Below, in pieces: positions 22,640 through 33,973 of a stretch of 64,000 nt of DNA. The notes under the pieces were generated by a model. It was given only the letters and a program-made list of their open reading frames with translations. It searched no databases and was not told the origin of the DNA. Every line of letters starts with the position of its first letter. Position 1 is the stretch's first letter. The translations under genes were made by a program, and so were the position numbers. The DNA is from Voacanga thouarsii (taxonomy: Eukaryota; Streptophyta; Magnoliopsida; Gentianales; Apocynaceae). The stretch lies in NCBI GenBank assembly GCA_026120185.1, contig JANUWF010001272.1, forward strand, positions 2,418,001 through 2,482,000. The letters run 5' to 3'.

Positions 22640-22719
22640 ACACTGTGATGAGTACCGCTTCAGTGCTGGAGCTAATTCCTTCTGCCTATAAATAACAACC
22701 TCAATCAGCACAATTCAGC
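22640..22719 (+). promoter_or_regulatory. Candidate internal promoter before the viral second ORF
   Basis: TATAAATA at 22687-22694, 26 bases before the ATG at 22720, in a gap between RNase H and the second ORF. Upstream is a short repeat of CAGT/ACTG-like words. It could drive a subgenomic RNA or belong to the main promoter; no transcript evidence is available here. Confidence 0.4.
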
Positions 22720-23970
22720 ATGGATCAACAACCAAGGTTCCGACCACCACAAGGTAATCATTTTACAGTACTCAATTCTTTCCCATCTCTCCCATCCAAT
22801 TCTGTGAGCAAGTCACCGCTCACAATGGATCTCTTCAACCCAGCCTCCTCAAAAAACACAGAAACCCAGAAAACAGATTTATCATTCTACACTACTCCTA
22901 TCCCCACTTCCTTTAAGGAAGCAGTTGTCCCGAAGACGCCAACTAAACCAGAAAAACCAACCCTTTCTTCAACCAAAGAGAAATTTGAATTTCTCCCAAA
23001 AACAGTTATCCCAATACTAGCTCTTCCCAAAGAGTGAACAGCTCTTCCTGAAAGAGAGTTAGTTACCAAACTCCATCCAGAAGCCTACCAACAGTCCAGC
23101 CATATTTTCAAATCCGAACCTCAGAAAGCCCGTCTCTATTACGAGCATATCCTTTTTGCAACAGGTTCAATTGAATTTGAACATGAAAGAAACTTGAACA
23201 GAACCGACAAAGGCTTAGCCTATTCCAAATGTAGGATTTTGAAAATTCTTGACCTCAACACTTGGCCGGTCACCGGTATTTACACCCCTATCCAGTTCAA
23301 AACATCCTTCAAACCTCCCACATATAATTTTATGGATTACATAGACGCTTGGTACAATTTCATGTACCTTCGAGATCTTACTCATACCTGGTTTGTCAAA
23401 TATGGCAAAGACATCATTACTCCTATACCAAGATGGTTCTATGCTTGGTGGAAAACCTTTGGTGGAAGCAAATCCACATTATCCAGTCAAAATTTGCAAA
23501 AGTTTAATCAGTTTGTAGTAGAGAATCAAATTCAGGGATTAACTCGAATAATCGACTTTGTAAGTTTTATGTTGAGAAGAAAATATGTTTTGTATTAGGA
23601 TGGGGCTACAAGCTCGATCAAATTGAAAATGTAAAATATCTCTGTAAAGAGATAAGAGTCAAAGGATGGACTCCTGTCCCTAAACCAGATCCGAAAGAAT
23701 CAGATGCACAATCCTCTTCAAGCAAAGGAAAGAAGAAAATCAGCAAGACAGAACTGCAACTTCAGTTGCAACTTTTACAACAACAGCTTCAACAAGCCGA
23801 TGACGAAGAAAGTGAATCGGATTCTCAACCAGAATACAGCCTGTATGAAAATGGAGACATGGACAACCCTTCTGGTATTGCTCAAGCATACCTTTGTCAG
23901 AGTCCATAATGGCACGACTACACTCCAAAAGAAAAAGAGAAAAAAGAACCCTACAGCTGTATCAACAGTC
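22720..23970 (+). pseudogene. Second ORF of the pararetrovirus, unknown function
   Basis: Starts at ATG 22720 (MDQQPRFRPPQGNHF...). A Pro/Ser/Thr-rich N-terminal third is followed by a stop at 23037, then without a shift ERELVTKLHPEAYQ, KARLYYEHILFATG, TWPVTGIYTPIQF, NFMDYIDAWYNFMYL, HTWFVKYGKDI and RWFYAWWKTFGG. A frameshift near 23580 leads to a glutamine-rich C-terminal part (QLQLQLLQQQLQQ). No enzyme motif is visible. An ORF of unknown role after RNase H is typical of florendoviruses. The end is cut near the right 53-bp repeat. Confidence 0.65.
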
Positions 23971-23980
23971 AAAAAGGTTA

Positions 23981-24033
23981 CACACACACACAAACATACC
24001 ATAGAATAACTAACAAAATGAAATTCTAACTCG
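23981..24033. repeat. 53-bp direct repeat, right copy
   Basis: Exact copy of 18669-18721; host CACTA sequence resumes after it. Confidence 0.97.
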
Positions 24034-24394
24034 ATCTTTAATACAAATATAAGAAAATTGAAGATGTAAACTAAAATTTATTTACAAAATCAATTATCTA
24101 ACTATTAGATATATTTATAAAGTTAAAACAAGTTTAATGACCAAATTTGAAAGTCATTCGTTTTATTTTATCACCTTTTTTTCAGTAATACTTATAATAT
24201 AGGAATAAAAATTAGTGTATTTATAAATACAAGTATATCAAATTAACGAACCAACCGTTAAATTTATTAAAAACACTACTAAAACTATTGTGACTAAATT
24301 TGAAAAGAATTAGATAAAATTCAAACTACTTTCGATTGATTTTATTTTACTTCAAGAATTAAAATACAAAGCATAAATTACAGTAATTTTGACC
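24034..24394. other. AT-rich CACTA interior, no feature seen
   Basis: Very AT-rich sequence between the viral insert and the outer subterminal block. No coding potential or clear repeat structure was seen. Confidence 0.5.
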
Positions 24395-24763
24395 TAATAT
24401 GATGGTTATTAAAGCGTGATATTTATAAAAATAGCCGCAATTTAATTTAAAATTATCATTTTATCAAATACGACGGTTACATATAACGGTCGTAATAGAT
24501 AACCTAATACGACGGTTTTAACAATCGTATTAAATAGATATTTTTCCGACGGTTTAAACTAGCCGTCGTATTAGATCAACTTTTTATGACGGTTCCCTCT
24601 AGCCATCGTATTTGTTTGACCTAATACAACGGTTATTCTCAAACCATCATATATAGTCTGTCTAATACGACGGCTATAGAACCGTCGTTAAAAGTCCTCT
24701 ATTATGACAGTTTTATGTCCATCATAATTGATGTCATCGTATTTGCTGGGTTTTTTTGTAGTG
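24395..24763. repeat. CACTA right subterminal array and terminal inverted repeat end
   Basis: About fourteen copies of the AATACGACGG motif in both orientations, several forming short inverted pairs, followed by the terminus GCTGGGTTTTTTTGTAGTG ending at 24763. This is the 5' end of the element relative to TNP2 transcription. The three bases after it (TCC) are the expected target duplication. Confidence 0.9.
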
Positions 24764-24820
24764 TCCTCATCCTAAAGGTAGTTTTAGGTAGGGTTTTCAC
24801 TTAGACATCTAGTCCGATAC
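24764..24820 (-). repeat. Repeat X, fragment 1
   Basis: Weakly but collinearly similar to the reverse complement of 32890-32960 inside the complete X copy (32201-33565), for example TTAGACATCTAGTCC. It joins fragments 2 and 3 (30787-31056 and 43658-44150) once the insertions are removed. Confidence 0.55.
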
Positions 24821-26569
24821 TGTTAGTGCTATGCCCTAAAGGCAATCACTTGTACTTTATATATGACACATTTGTTTTATAATTCAAGGCATTATTTATC
24901 TTTCAATTTATTTTCTTTACCAACTATTAGATAAAGTCCCTAGTACAACACTGTGTTAAGAAAATCATGATAAAGATCATGATGTGAGATTCCTACTACA
25001 CTGTATAGTATTAGTACTTAAATAATTCCTAGTCATAGTATTAATGAGATAGGACATCATTAATGCGTTAAGACCAGCACATGTTAGACTTCCTGATCTG
25101 ATCAGGCAGGTTCTCATATCTGTAAGTATTGAGATACTCAAAATCAACACGTGGATGCTTGTTAATAAGAACAAGTACATTGGATGACTTGACTATGAGA
25201 TAATCACATGGATAACTATGTAGTGCCAGTGATAGAATCTTGTTATAGCAAACGTGCAAATATCCTTAGACTTAAGATTTCCGAGATACTTTGCTTGCTG
25301 AGCATTGTACTTTGATTACAATCTCTGGAGTCAAGTCGAAGGCCGCCTATGGGATGGATATTGGGTACAACATGTGTAACACCCTACTAACTACGTACCC
25401 TATTAGAGCTAAGGATATCACCCCGTCCATAAGATAAGGGGTCTTTATAACTAGGACTCACAAAAGAAATGAAAGATATAATTCAAAATTGAACTTATTA
25501 CAACCCAGAAAAATACATAAACAAGTTTCAAAAATAAATAAATGTCTGCTAAAGTCTTTCAATTGAAATGCATAGGAAAAGCAATAAGTCGTCAAAACAT
25601 AGGCAATCTCTAATCAATACCCTTCATAGCAAGACCGACCTGAAAACATGGTATAAAAGGTGGTGAGACATAAATCTCAGTAAGCCCATGTGTGCTTTGA
25701 GTGTTTCAGGTAAAATAGTTCATGTATGCAAGTTGAGAAATTTTCATAAAAGAAAATGCTAGAAGTCCCAAATAAATTTCACAAATGAAGAGTGGTGTTT
25801 TCTTTTCAAACCAAACATGTATACAATAAATACAACCACTCAAAAAAGGTAGTCATGGCACCACACTTTGTGCATACTGACACAAGGTAGGTGTACAGCC
25901 TACCGGGTGAGATACTCCTCCATCTCTACACCTAAACTTACCGATTGCCCATTCCAGAAATACACAGTCCACTTGACTGAACTTGCTAGCTCAGACCGGT
26001 ATGACCTACAGGACTAGCATTCTATCTAGGAAGGACTCACCCCTCAGAGGTAGCCACCTACTGAGAGACTTACCCTAACCCTTCAAAAACTAGTCCTAAT
26101 AGTATATCCTTATTAAGTACTCAACATTACGTTTGTCCCACTTGAAAAAAGAAAGATCATACATTGATTCTCTTTGAAATAGCAATTATGGGTTCCAAAA
26201 TTCTTGTCAAAGTTGATTTTTAGGAAAATTTTAGCATTTTGTATGAAATTGCTTGTATAATTTTAAATAGTTTACTTGACTGAAAGGAAAAGGAAAATTA
26301 TCCATAATTGCATTTACAGTACAAATTCTTGTATACATTGAGCTTGACTTGCCAATATAACTTTGGTCTTCAAACAGCTTTATACATGAACTTACCTGAT
26401 CTTTTGCTCTTCTTAGGTACAAAAGTCTTCTAAGGTAATTCAGGTCAACCTAACCCCACCTAGGGTAAATACAAGATAGGAGACAACCATCCAGACAATA
26501 CTTGCCTTAAATAAATAATTCTTAGGTTAACTAGCCACAACAATATCCAACCATGACAACAATGTCTTA

Positions 26570-27150
26570 ATCTTTAATACTAGTTGATAAAGTATTTTAT
26601 AAAATAAAATTAGTTTGATAAGGTAAAATAAATAAATGTTATAAATAAATAATAAATTATAGTTTTAACTATTTATTACCAAATAATAAATAAAGAGTAA
26701 TATTGATAATAAATAAAAATTAGTTGTAAAAAATGGGTAATAATAAATCCTAAATAATATTGGTAATAAATAATATTTAAATAGTATTATTATAAATAAT
26801 AATAAATTATACTTAATTTTAATTAATAAATAATAAATAAATTATTACAATATAAATAATATTTATGAGTATAGATAAAAATTTTAGTAAAGCTATCTAA
26901 TAATATAATGATTGAAAGTTAATTGATATTAATTAATTCAAATATTTTATTATTTATATTTAATAAAAATATTTTATTTATTTAACTAATAAAATAATAA
27001 TATTTTAAATAATCTTCTATTTCGAACCTACTTAATGTTTTTCGAATTTTATAACTTAAATTAAATAATAATATCAATTATATTAATAATAATAATGATA
27101 ATAAGAATAATTCTAAAAATAATAAAAGTAGTTCTTAAAATAATTTTTAA
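26570..27150. repeat. Low-complexity AT-rich tract (ATAAATAATAA-like)
   Basis: Almost pure A/T with irregular AATAATAA repetition, inside the solo Tekay LTR. No coding potential. Confidence 0.85.
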
Positions 27151-29313
27151 TGCTAGAGAAAATCCATGTACATATTCATCACCTAAGGATTCAACAAATA
27201 ACATGCTAATCCATTCAAAGACATAGACTTGAATTAACATATACTACAACAATGTTGATATTCTACTAGGCATCCTATTATCTATGGCTTTACTAAAAAA
27301 TAATACCATGAAAGCCTAATCAACAACGGTGACATAATGTCTAACATGCATCAAAACATCCATAAAACTCGGAATCATATTGAATATATAGTGATTTTAA
27401 AGCATAATCCACAAGTCACAATTAATTCCCATTTTCATGTCTTAAATCCACTCCCTTCACCCACATACATATCTTCAACCCCACTTTATTCAATCAACCT
27501 ATCATCATCTAAGAGTCTTGATTTTGAGAATTTAAAGAGAAGATTAAGAAATAAATACTTGATTTAATGAATGTTTGATGAAAATTTTGCCTTGCATAGT
27601 GGAGGTACTTGAGTGCTTGATGGCTTTAATGATCTAAAGATCGTCCATGGTTGTTCATCATCATTTCGGCCAAGAGAGAGGGAGAGAGTGAGAGAGGCAT
27701 GAATGAGAGTAAGAAGAGAAGAACATATATAAGTTGAATAAAATAAGAAGAACAAGAAGATTGTTCTTATTTTACCTTTTTAGTGTTCTTCGAATCTTCA
27801 ACAAAAAAGGGTAGTTTGATCCGATTGAAGATTCAACTTTGTTTGTTTTGGTGTTATAAAATGAACCAATGAAAAATATAGGTTGAATACTAATGGTTTA
27901 GAGAGTTTGGGAGTAATTGGAGATGTTTAGAAGTGATTTAGGCTTGAAGATGTGTAGTATGTGTTCTTGGTGTTCTTGGTGTTCTTGAGAGAATTTGAGA
28001 GGAAAAGAAATTTCGTGTGTGCTTGTGTGAGTGATAGTCGAATGGCTTAACCTGGGGGGAGCTTTCGGTTATCCAAGAATGAGAGAGAGAGTTTCAGCTT
28101 TTTTAAAATTCAAATTGAGAGAAAAGTGGAGATGTTTGAGGTATAGGATTGGGTAATGGTATTTGCTCTTGGAAGGTTTCTTGTCCTTCATTGGTGTATG
28201 GCTGAACTATCTATGTTTTAACTAAGGAATGGAGAGTTGTTTCAGGCTTAGGCTGGCTGAAATTGGCTATAGAATGGCAGAGAATTTTAGTTTTATCAAC
28301 TATCTAAATGAGTGTTTTAATGAAACAAAATCTAGAATTTTAATTTGAAGTTTAAACAAGTTTGGATAGAGTGAAGATATGAGCGTTTTGAGGTATGTTA
28401 ATGGAGTCCTATTGTTCAAGGTAAGTAGAGAAGACAAGAAGTTCTATCCATGGCTGTAAGAGGGGGGAAATTTAGTGAGGTTTGCTAAAGAAATTCGGCC
28501 CTAGCGTGAAGGGGCAAAGCTGGAAAAAATTTTATGGAATTGAAGCTCAAGAACACTTGGAATTGAAATGATTTTGGTGCAGAATTTTTAGCCTACTTTA
28601 GAACGATTTTGCAGCTAGAATTCAAGGGTGTTTGAAGGGCCATTAATGGTGGTTTTCCAGCTATCATCTTGAAGAAGAAAGAAGAAAGTTTCAACTGTTC
28701 ATGTGCTCTAACAGATGGCTTCAAGATCATGTTCAAAGATTGATAGTTTGCTAGAAAAAAAATTCTAGTTTGGCATTGTTTGTGAAGCTACAAAAATTCA
28801 ACGTATTTTAGCCTTCATCCTTATACAAGATGGTTGGTTCCTTGTAAGAATTGGGTAGGGAAACTTGCTAAATTTTTCGAAAACAGCTTTGAAGGAAATC
28901 TGGAAAATTTTCCAGATTTTTAACCGAAACAAGAACAAGAAAAAGATGATGTTCTTGAAGAAATAGCTATGGTGTTTTAATTAAAACCCCCACCTATTCT
29001 TCCTCCTCATTTTCGACCAACTCCTATCCCACAATACCTAGGATTTTTGAAATTCCTAGCAAGGAATTATCTAAGAATTTTATGGATATAAAAATGAATT
29101 AAAGATTTAGGAATACTTTAAATTCAAAAAGGTTAGGACAAGGCTTGCAAAATAATAGAGACAAGAATTCTTCTAGAATTCTTTTTAGGACAAGACCACA
29201 TGGTCAAGACATTACCATTATGTCTTCCTTAAGACAACATTCCTAACTTTAAGGAATGTAAGAAAGAAGAAAATTCAAACATGGGTTAAGATAAATATGA
29301 ATAAAACTTAACT

Positions 29314-29378
29314 GATGGGTTTTGAACTCAAGACCTTAGAGATTAAATTACAAATCTCTAACCACTTAACCACATTAA
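29314..29378 (-). promoter_or_regulatory. Diverged tRNA-like module in the solo Tekay LTR
   Basis: Minus strand reads TGGTTAAGTGGTTAGAG (A-box-like) and, after about 30 bases, GAGTTCAAAACCC (B-box-like). The surrounding LTR is much diverged from 485-2397, but this pair and its spacing are kept. Confidence 0.55.
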
Positions 29379-30786
29379 CTCGTTCTTATTCTCTCAACCA
29401 AATATTCTTCTTATCTAAATTTCAAGCCATCTTCCTATTTCGACCTCAAGCAAAATTACCTTTTTACCCTTTCTACCCAACAAGCACAAATAAATCATAT
29501 ATCCTATAAACCACAATTCTAAGGCATACAAAATCATTTAAGAGATATATTTTATACATGATGACATGATAGGCATCACATCCCTCTTACTCTAGGGTAG
29601 GTTTAGGTGAGATTCTACAATGTGAGGTAAATGAAAGTAGTTGAGAGGGTCAATAAAGGATTTATTGCTCCTAATAGTAGGGGCGAATATTTTATGGCCA
29701 CTTATTGGAATTACTACTCATGAAATCCTTAGCCAAAGTTATTGTATATTGGAAACAGTTCCAATTGATACACACGTAGAGTAGTGGATTCCTAGTACAA
29801 GTACTAATATATTCGAGTCAGAATTAATATTTATTCTCGAGGGAGTTGACATTAATTCTGTACTCCAAACCGAATGAGATGTTAAATGGTGAAAGGAGTT
29901 TATTACACTGTAATTTGTTATTGAATAGTTCATGTCAAGCCACTTGGCTTTCTAGACTTTTGGGTAGTCATAATGTGTTGCTAGATACCGCTCATGATCT
30001 GCTAAATATGGGTTTATTAATTGATGAATTAATAAACCAATCATGTTTAGAATTAATAGATTAATTATAAATTATTAAGGATTATTATTCTCAAAGACGT
30101 TTGGATTAATTCATATTCGCTACCAATAGATTGAGAAACCTAATAGGTCACACACAATAGAGGATTATATACTTGAGATGTTATATGTAACATTATGGGG
30201 CTAATTGTGAGAAGTAGAAGTTATTTGAGCTAAATTATAATTAGTTATAATTTTTAGGTCAAATTATAATTATGAGAACTTGAAGGTTCCAATTACAATT
30301 TAATGAATTCTAATTTGATTAGAATTCACAAAGGTTGTATCGGCATGAATTTCTGGGATTTTTGCTCAGAATATGTCGTGGTTGTTTTTTCTTTAAGATA
30401 CACAGAGGAAAATCATTCTCTCTGGAAGAGAAAAAAAAAAACTCACAACTCTCTCTTTCTTCTTCTCTATGATATTACCCTAGCCGTCACTCTTTGTCTC
30501 TGCTAGCACAGAGATTGTGTTTGGGCTTTATTGAGTGAGCATCCTCGTGTGGATATTATTAGAGGGAGTCTCACACATAGACTCCAGTGGCAGCGACAAG
30601 AGACTCTAGTTTTGTGCTGGATCGTGCCTTAGCAGTCTGAAGAAAATTTTCAATTGTAGAGACATCACTGAAAAGGTATATTCCTTGTTTTAATCCGTAT
30701 CAACAAATACATGCAGTACTTTTATCATAGAATTCTTGTTTTTTCCGCTGCGTAATGCATAGATGATGCATGTATGGATTCTAACA

Positions 30787-31056
30787 GATACTCCATGACT
30801 TTAAATATGTACCTACTTATATTTCAGAGTTATCCAAAACTATATATTACTAAGTTACATTCCCATGACCCTAGATTGTTAAAATTACCCTGGACAATCA
30901 CAAAAAGATGATTTATCTTTACTAAGTGAAGTATAGAAACTCTATTTTATAAGTCTGTCTTAATTAACTAAAGTCATACATGCAACGTAAAAGGTAATTG
31001 ATCTCATATAAAGATCTCACCCATCATACAATGAATCCAGCTTCATCTGACTACAA
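30787..31056 (-). repeat. Repeat X, fragment 2
   Basis: Similar to the reverse complement of 32660-32910, for example CCATGACCCTAGAT and TCTTAATTAACTA. Lies between the copia solo LTR and the Athila-like element. Confidence 0.6.
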
Positions 31057-31234
31057 TGATGCTTCATTATATATATTTTTTCTATTATTTTTGTACTTCA
31101 ATTGAGATAAATTCTTACATATCGCACTAATCACCACATTCTTTTTATCTTATTTTTGCTAGGAAATAGAAAATATCAAGTAAAAATAAAAGGAAGAAGA
31201 AGGAAGAAAATAGAAGAAGAAATGCATTTATCTA

Positions 31235-31640
31235 TTGAATAGGCGGCCCAGGGAAGTCTAGTTTCCCTAAGCTGCCAATTATTCTTCATTTTAGTTATAA
31301 ATTCCAGAAACATGGCAACCCAGGGAAGTCTAGCTTCACTAGGCCACCTGGTTACATAAATATGTATATATTTTTCATAGAACATGGCTGCCCAGGGAAG
31401 TCTAGCTTTCTTAGGCCACCTAGGTTACTTATGTATAGTTGTTTTTTCAAAAATATAGAAGCCCAAGAAAGCCTAACTTCCCTATGCCACCAATCTAAAG
31501 AAGGAAGTTAGGCTTCCCTAGGCCACTTGGTCTACTTTCGAAATGGCCAATTTTCCATAATCTTGGCGGCCAACTTCCCTAAGCCATCTTGGTTTTGGAA
31601 AAATATGGCGACCTAGAAAAATCCAAGTTCCCTGAGCCCC
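31235..31640. repeat. Tandem palindromic GC-rich units in the LTR
   Basis: Six to seven degenerate units spaced about 50-75 bases. Each is an imperfect palindrome of the form GGCNGCCCAGGGAAG, a short TCTAG loop, CTTCCCTAGGCCNCC. The TATA-like CTCTATTTAATC lies shortly after, near 31695. Confidence 0.8.
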
Positions 31641-32200
31641 CCATTAGCGAGAAAAATACTATCTTGAACGATTTTGTGAGTTCTACACGGCCAAACCTCT
31701 ATTTAATCATTCTTTTCATATAATCAAGGGAGGAGAGTTTGGAAAAGACTAAGGTTTCTCTCAAGAACTCTAGTTCTTGTGAGTTTTAGCATTAAGAAGA
31801 GAGGAAGGCCAAAAGATCCAAAGAAGAGGAATGAAGCTTACTTGAATATTTCAAGAGGAAAAGAATGAGGTCTTGTCTATAAGTTTGTCTTTCTATTCCT
31901 TTTGTAATTCTACTTATATTTTTATGCTAACTATAATGAAAGGTTGTACCCTATTTTTATGCATACGAATGATGTTTTTTCTTTAGATCTATGATTCTTC
32001 TTCTTGGGTATTTAGTTATTTAAGCTTATTTGGTTATCTTGGTTGGTTGGATTTTGATTTATTTATTTCAATTAAATGTTCTTCCTTAATGATTTCAAGA
32101 GATGAGGTTAAGGATAGGACACCTACTTGACTAGGTTAACATTTGCCATTTTTAACTAACTCGAGAGGGAGGTTGAGAATTAGGGTTAATAACCAAAAGG

Positions 32201-33565
32201 TGTTTGAATGTATGCCTTCTTAGACTAGGTTTCTGTTGTAATTTTGATTAATATTAATAAAAAGATTTATTGTCAAACTTTTGTTTGTGAATTTACATTA
32301 TTTTTGTGCACAATTTCTCTAGAAAAGACCCATTGTATTTAAGTAAAAGGTTCATGTGAATAGAGGCATTTTACAGTAAGGTATGGATCATGGATTACTT
32401 AACACATAAACTATTGTTCTTAACCGAATGATGAGAGTGGAAATCTTATCATGGTAAAGCTATTGTGTTATAAATTCCAAATGGGGAATGGGTTCCCCTT
32501 AGCCAGTGAGTAGTTCTCTTACTTCATAACATAAGCGTATTTTCAAATACATAGAACTGGACCTATAGTAGTGATTTCTAAAAATACTATATGATAGAAA
32601 CTTAGACTATTACTACTATAGTGTGAACTTATACTCTGCGGCTTGAGTATAAGTTGGTGGTTTGATAAAGCTGAAAATGTGTTCTTTGATATACTATAGT
32701 TGAGATCTTGTCGTAGGACCAATATATTTATATGTTGGGTATATGTAACTAGTTAGTTAAGATAAACTTATATATGATAGCGTCTATGCTCTATCGCCCC
32801 TTGTGACTATTCGAATTATCTAAATATCTAGGGTCCTTGGGAACATGACTTGAATATTTGTTTTAAGGTAACTCTCTTAGAAAGTGAAAACATTTCAGAA
32901 GTCGTGGATCGTTAGACTAGAGGTCTAAGGATGGTAGATGTCTTTTAGAGATGTGTTAGTACACTCTTCCTCTCTAAATGTACGGCAATGCGTAGAGGGG
33001 TATTTTAGTCGTGTACTGTGGTTGGGGTGTGAAGAGTTTGAATTGGTTAAGATGTCTTTGAAAAAGAGATACCAGACTTGATAACGTTGTGATCAGATAC
33101 AGTCGGTTTTATCTGGTTTTTCAAAGTATTGGATTGTAGTAAATCAACTCTCTCACATTAGTTCTCTCTCGAGGTCTCTTTGTGTGTTAACCAAGTTTTT
33201 TTGGAGAACACAAGTACAGAGAATCATTGTCTCTTGATTTTGCTCTTTGACAATGTGTCAAGCAAGACTTGTTTTTCCTTGCCCCTACTGCTTTCTCCGG
33301 CATTTAGGCCATGGTCATATTTTGGAAGGCCAAGAGATTCGCATGTGTACATGCCAAGGAGAAGTCGTCAACTCGCAGGACAACAGCCTGAGACTGTACG
33401 AGGACAACTAGAGGCTTCAAGTAGTCAGTCTGAAGCAGTTCAAACGACTCCATCAGTTCAGCCTAAGCAAATTTTAAAGCACAGCGGTATAACTATTCTT
33501 CCGTTCTGCCTCGTTTCTACATTTTTCATTCTTTGTGTGTGTTTGTTTTAGCTATTTCAACCTTC
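32201..33565 (+). mobile_element. Repeat X, complete copy (probable solo LTR)
   Basis: 1365 bases inserted in the 5' LTR, flanked by AAAGG on both sides (32196-32200 and 33566-33570). The family is unclassified: it starts TGTTTGAATG but does not end in a clean CA. It is related in reverse orientation to the three X fragments around this element. An open frame at 33180-33551 has no recognised similarity and is not called as a gene. Confidence 0.65.
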
Positions 33566-33973
33566 AAAGGGTTTATGAATTTTCCTAGAGATAGGGATTT
33601 TATGGCCTCCAGATGGTTTAGGATGGTGAGCGATAGTTAATGCACCCTTAGGTTTGGTTAGTTAGGTAGAAATTCCGATTAATCGAATTTGGGAATAGAA
33701 ATCTCATAACTTAAGAGAGAGTGAGATTGATATTTGATTCACTTTGATACCTATAATTAGGAATTATGAGTCCAAGGGGAACTCATTTATTAGGTCTTGA
33801 ATGGGGGACTTCCTTTTATTACATAGGTTATTCTCTTTCTTATTTGTTGAGGAAATTGTGACTCTCTCTTGTGTGCAAAAACATAACATCTTTCCTATTA
33901 TAGTTAGTTTAGTGTTTTACCTTACATTTACTTTTAGTTAAACAATGAGAGGAGAAAGAAGTATGAGTGCTAA

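Larger units (their letters stand above)
18722..23980 (+). mobile_element. Endogenous pararetrovirus fragment 1 (Caulimoviridae, florendovirus-like order)
   Basis: About 5.26 kb of plant pararetrovirus sequence. In order: the coat protein part of a polyprotein that is already open at the left junction, a CCHC finger, a coiled coil, protease, reverse transcriptase, RNase H, a short gap with a TATA-like box, and a separate downstream ORF. There are no LTRs or integrase. A single long polyprotein followed by a second ORF after RNase H fits florendoviruses (established for the genus; assignment of this copy is inference). The movement protein and leader are absent. Frameshifts and stops throughout make it a fossil. 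It lies inside CACTA DNA between 53-bp direct repeats. Confidence 0.88.
8627..24763 (-). mobile_element. CACTA (En/Spm) DNA transposon, nested and decayed
   Basis: A class II transposon transcribed right to left. Its right terminus ends ...TTTTTGTAGTG at 24763, the complement of the classic CACTACAAAAA end. Both sides carry subterminal repeats of a 10-mer AATACGACGG, and the interior encodes a TNP2 transposase and a second TNP1-like gene. The left terminus is not in the window because the chromovirus is inserted in the left subterminal array. Later insertions are a solo copia LTR (9116-10827), a Stowaway-like MITE, and a pararetrovirus fragment (18722-23980). Without the LTR and the virus the visible element is roughly 9.2 kb. 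Confidence 0.9.
25375..29619 (-). mobile_element. Solo LTR, Tekay/Del-type Ty3/gypsy, 4.2 kb
   Basis: Runs from TGTAACACCC to ...GATTCTACA and interrupts the copia LTR, whose sequence resumes at 29620. Its right 2.3 kb is related to the chromovirus LTR at 485-2397, including the tRNA-like module and the 3'-terminal TCTTACTCTAGGG-type block. Its left end matches the LTR beginning at 61371. No polypurine tract or coding region adjoins it. A perfect 5-base duplication is not evident (ACATG left, ATGTG right). Confidence 0.82.
24821..30786 (+). mobile_element. Solo LTR, Ty1/copia, copy 2, with a nested LTR
   Basis: Begins TGTTAGTGCTATGCC and ends ...TTCTAACA, with a perfect target duplication GATAC (24816-24820 and 30787-30791). 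Without the nested insert (25375-29619) it is about 1.72 kb and aligns end to end with the reverse complement of 9116-10827. No internal region remains. It is inserted in repeat X. Confidence 0.9.

Noticed and set aside
23704..24009. Frames at 23704-24009 and the antisense 23740-24002
   Set aside because: They span the end of the viral second ORF, the 53-bp repeat and a CA run; composite, not a gene.
33180..33551. A 123-codon frame (MPRRSRQLAGQQPE inside)
   Set aside because: Lies at the edge of repeat X and has no recognised domain. It might be the start of a Gag, but there is no supporting context.
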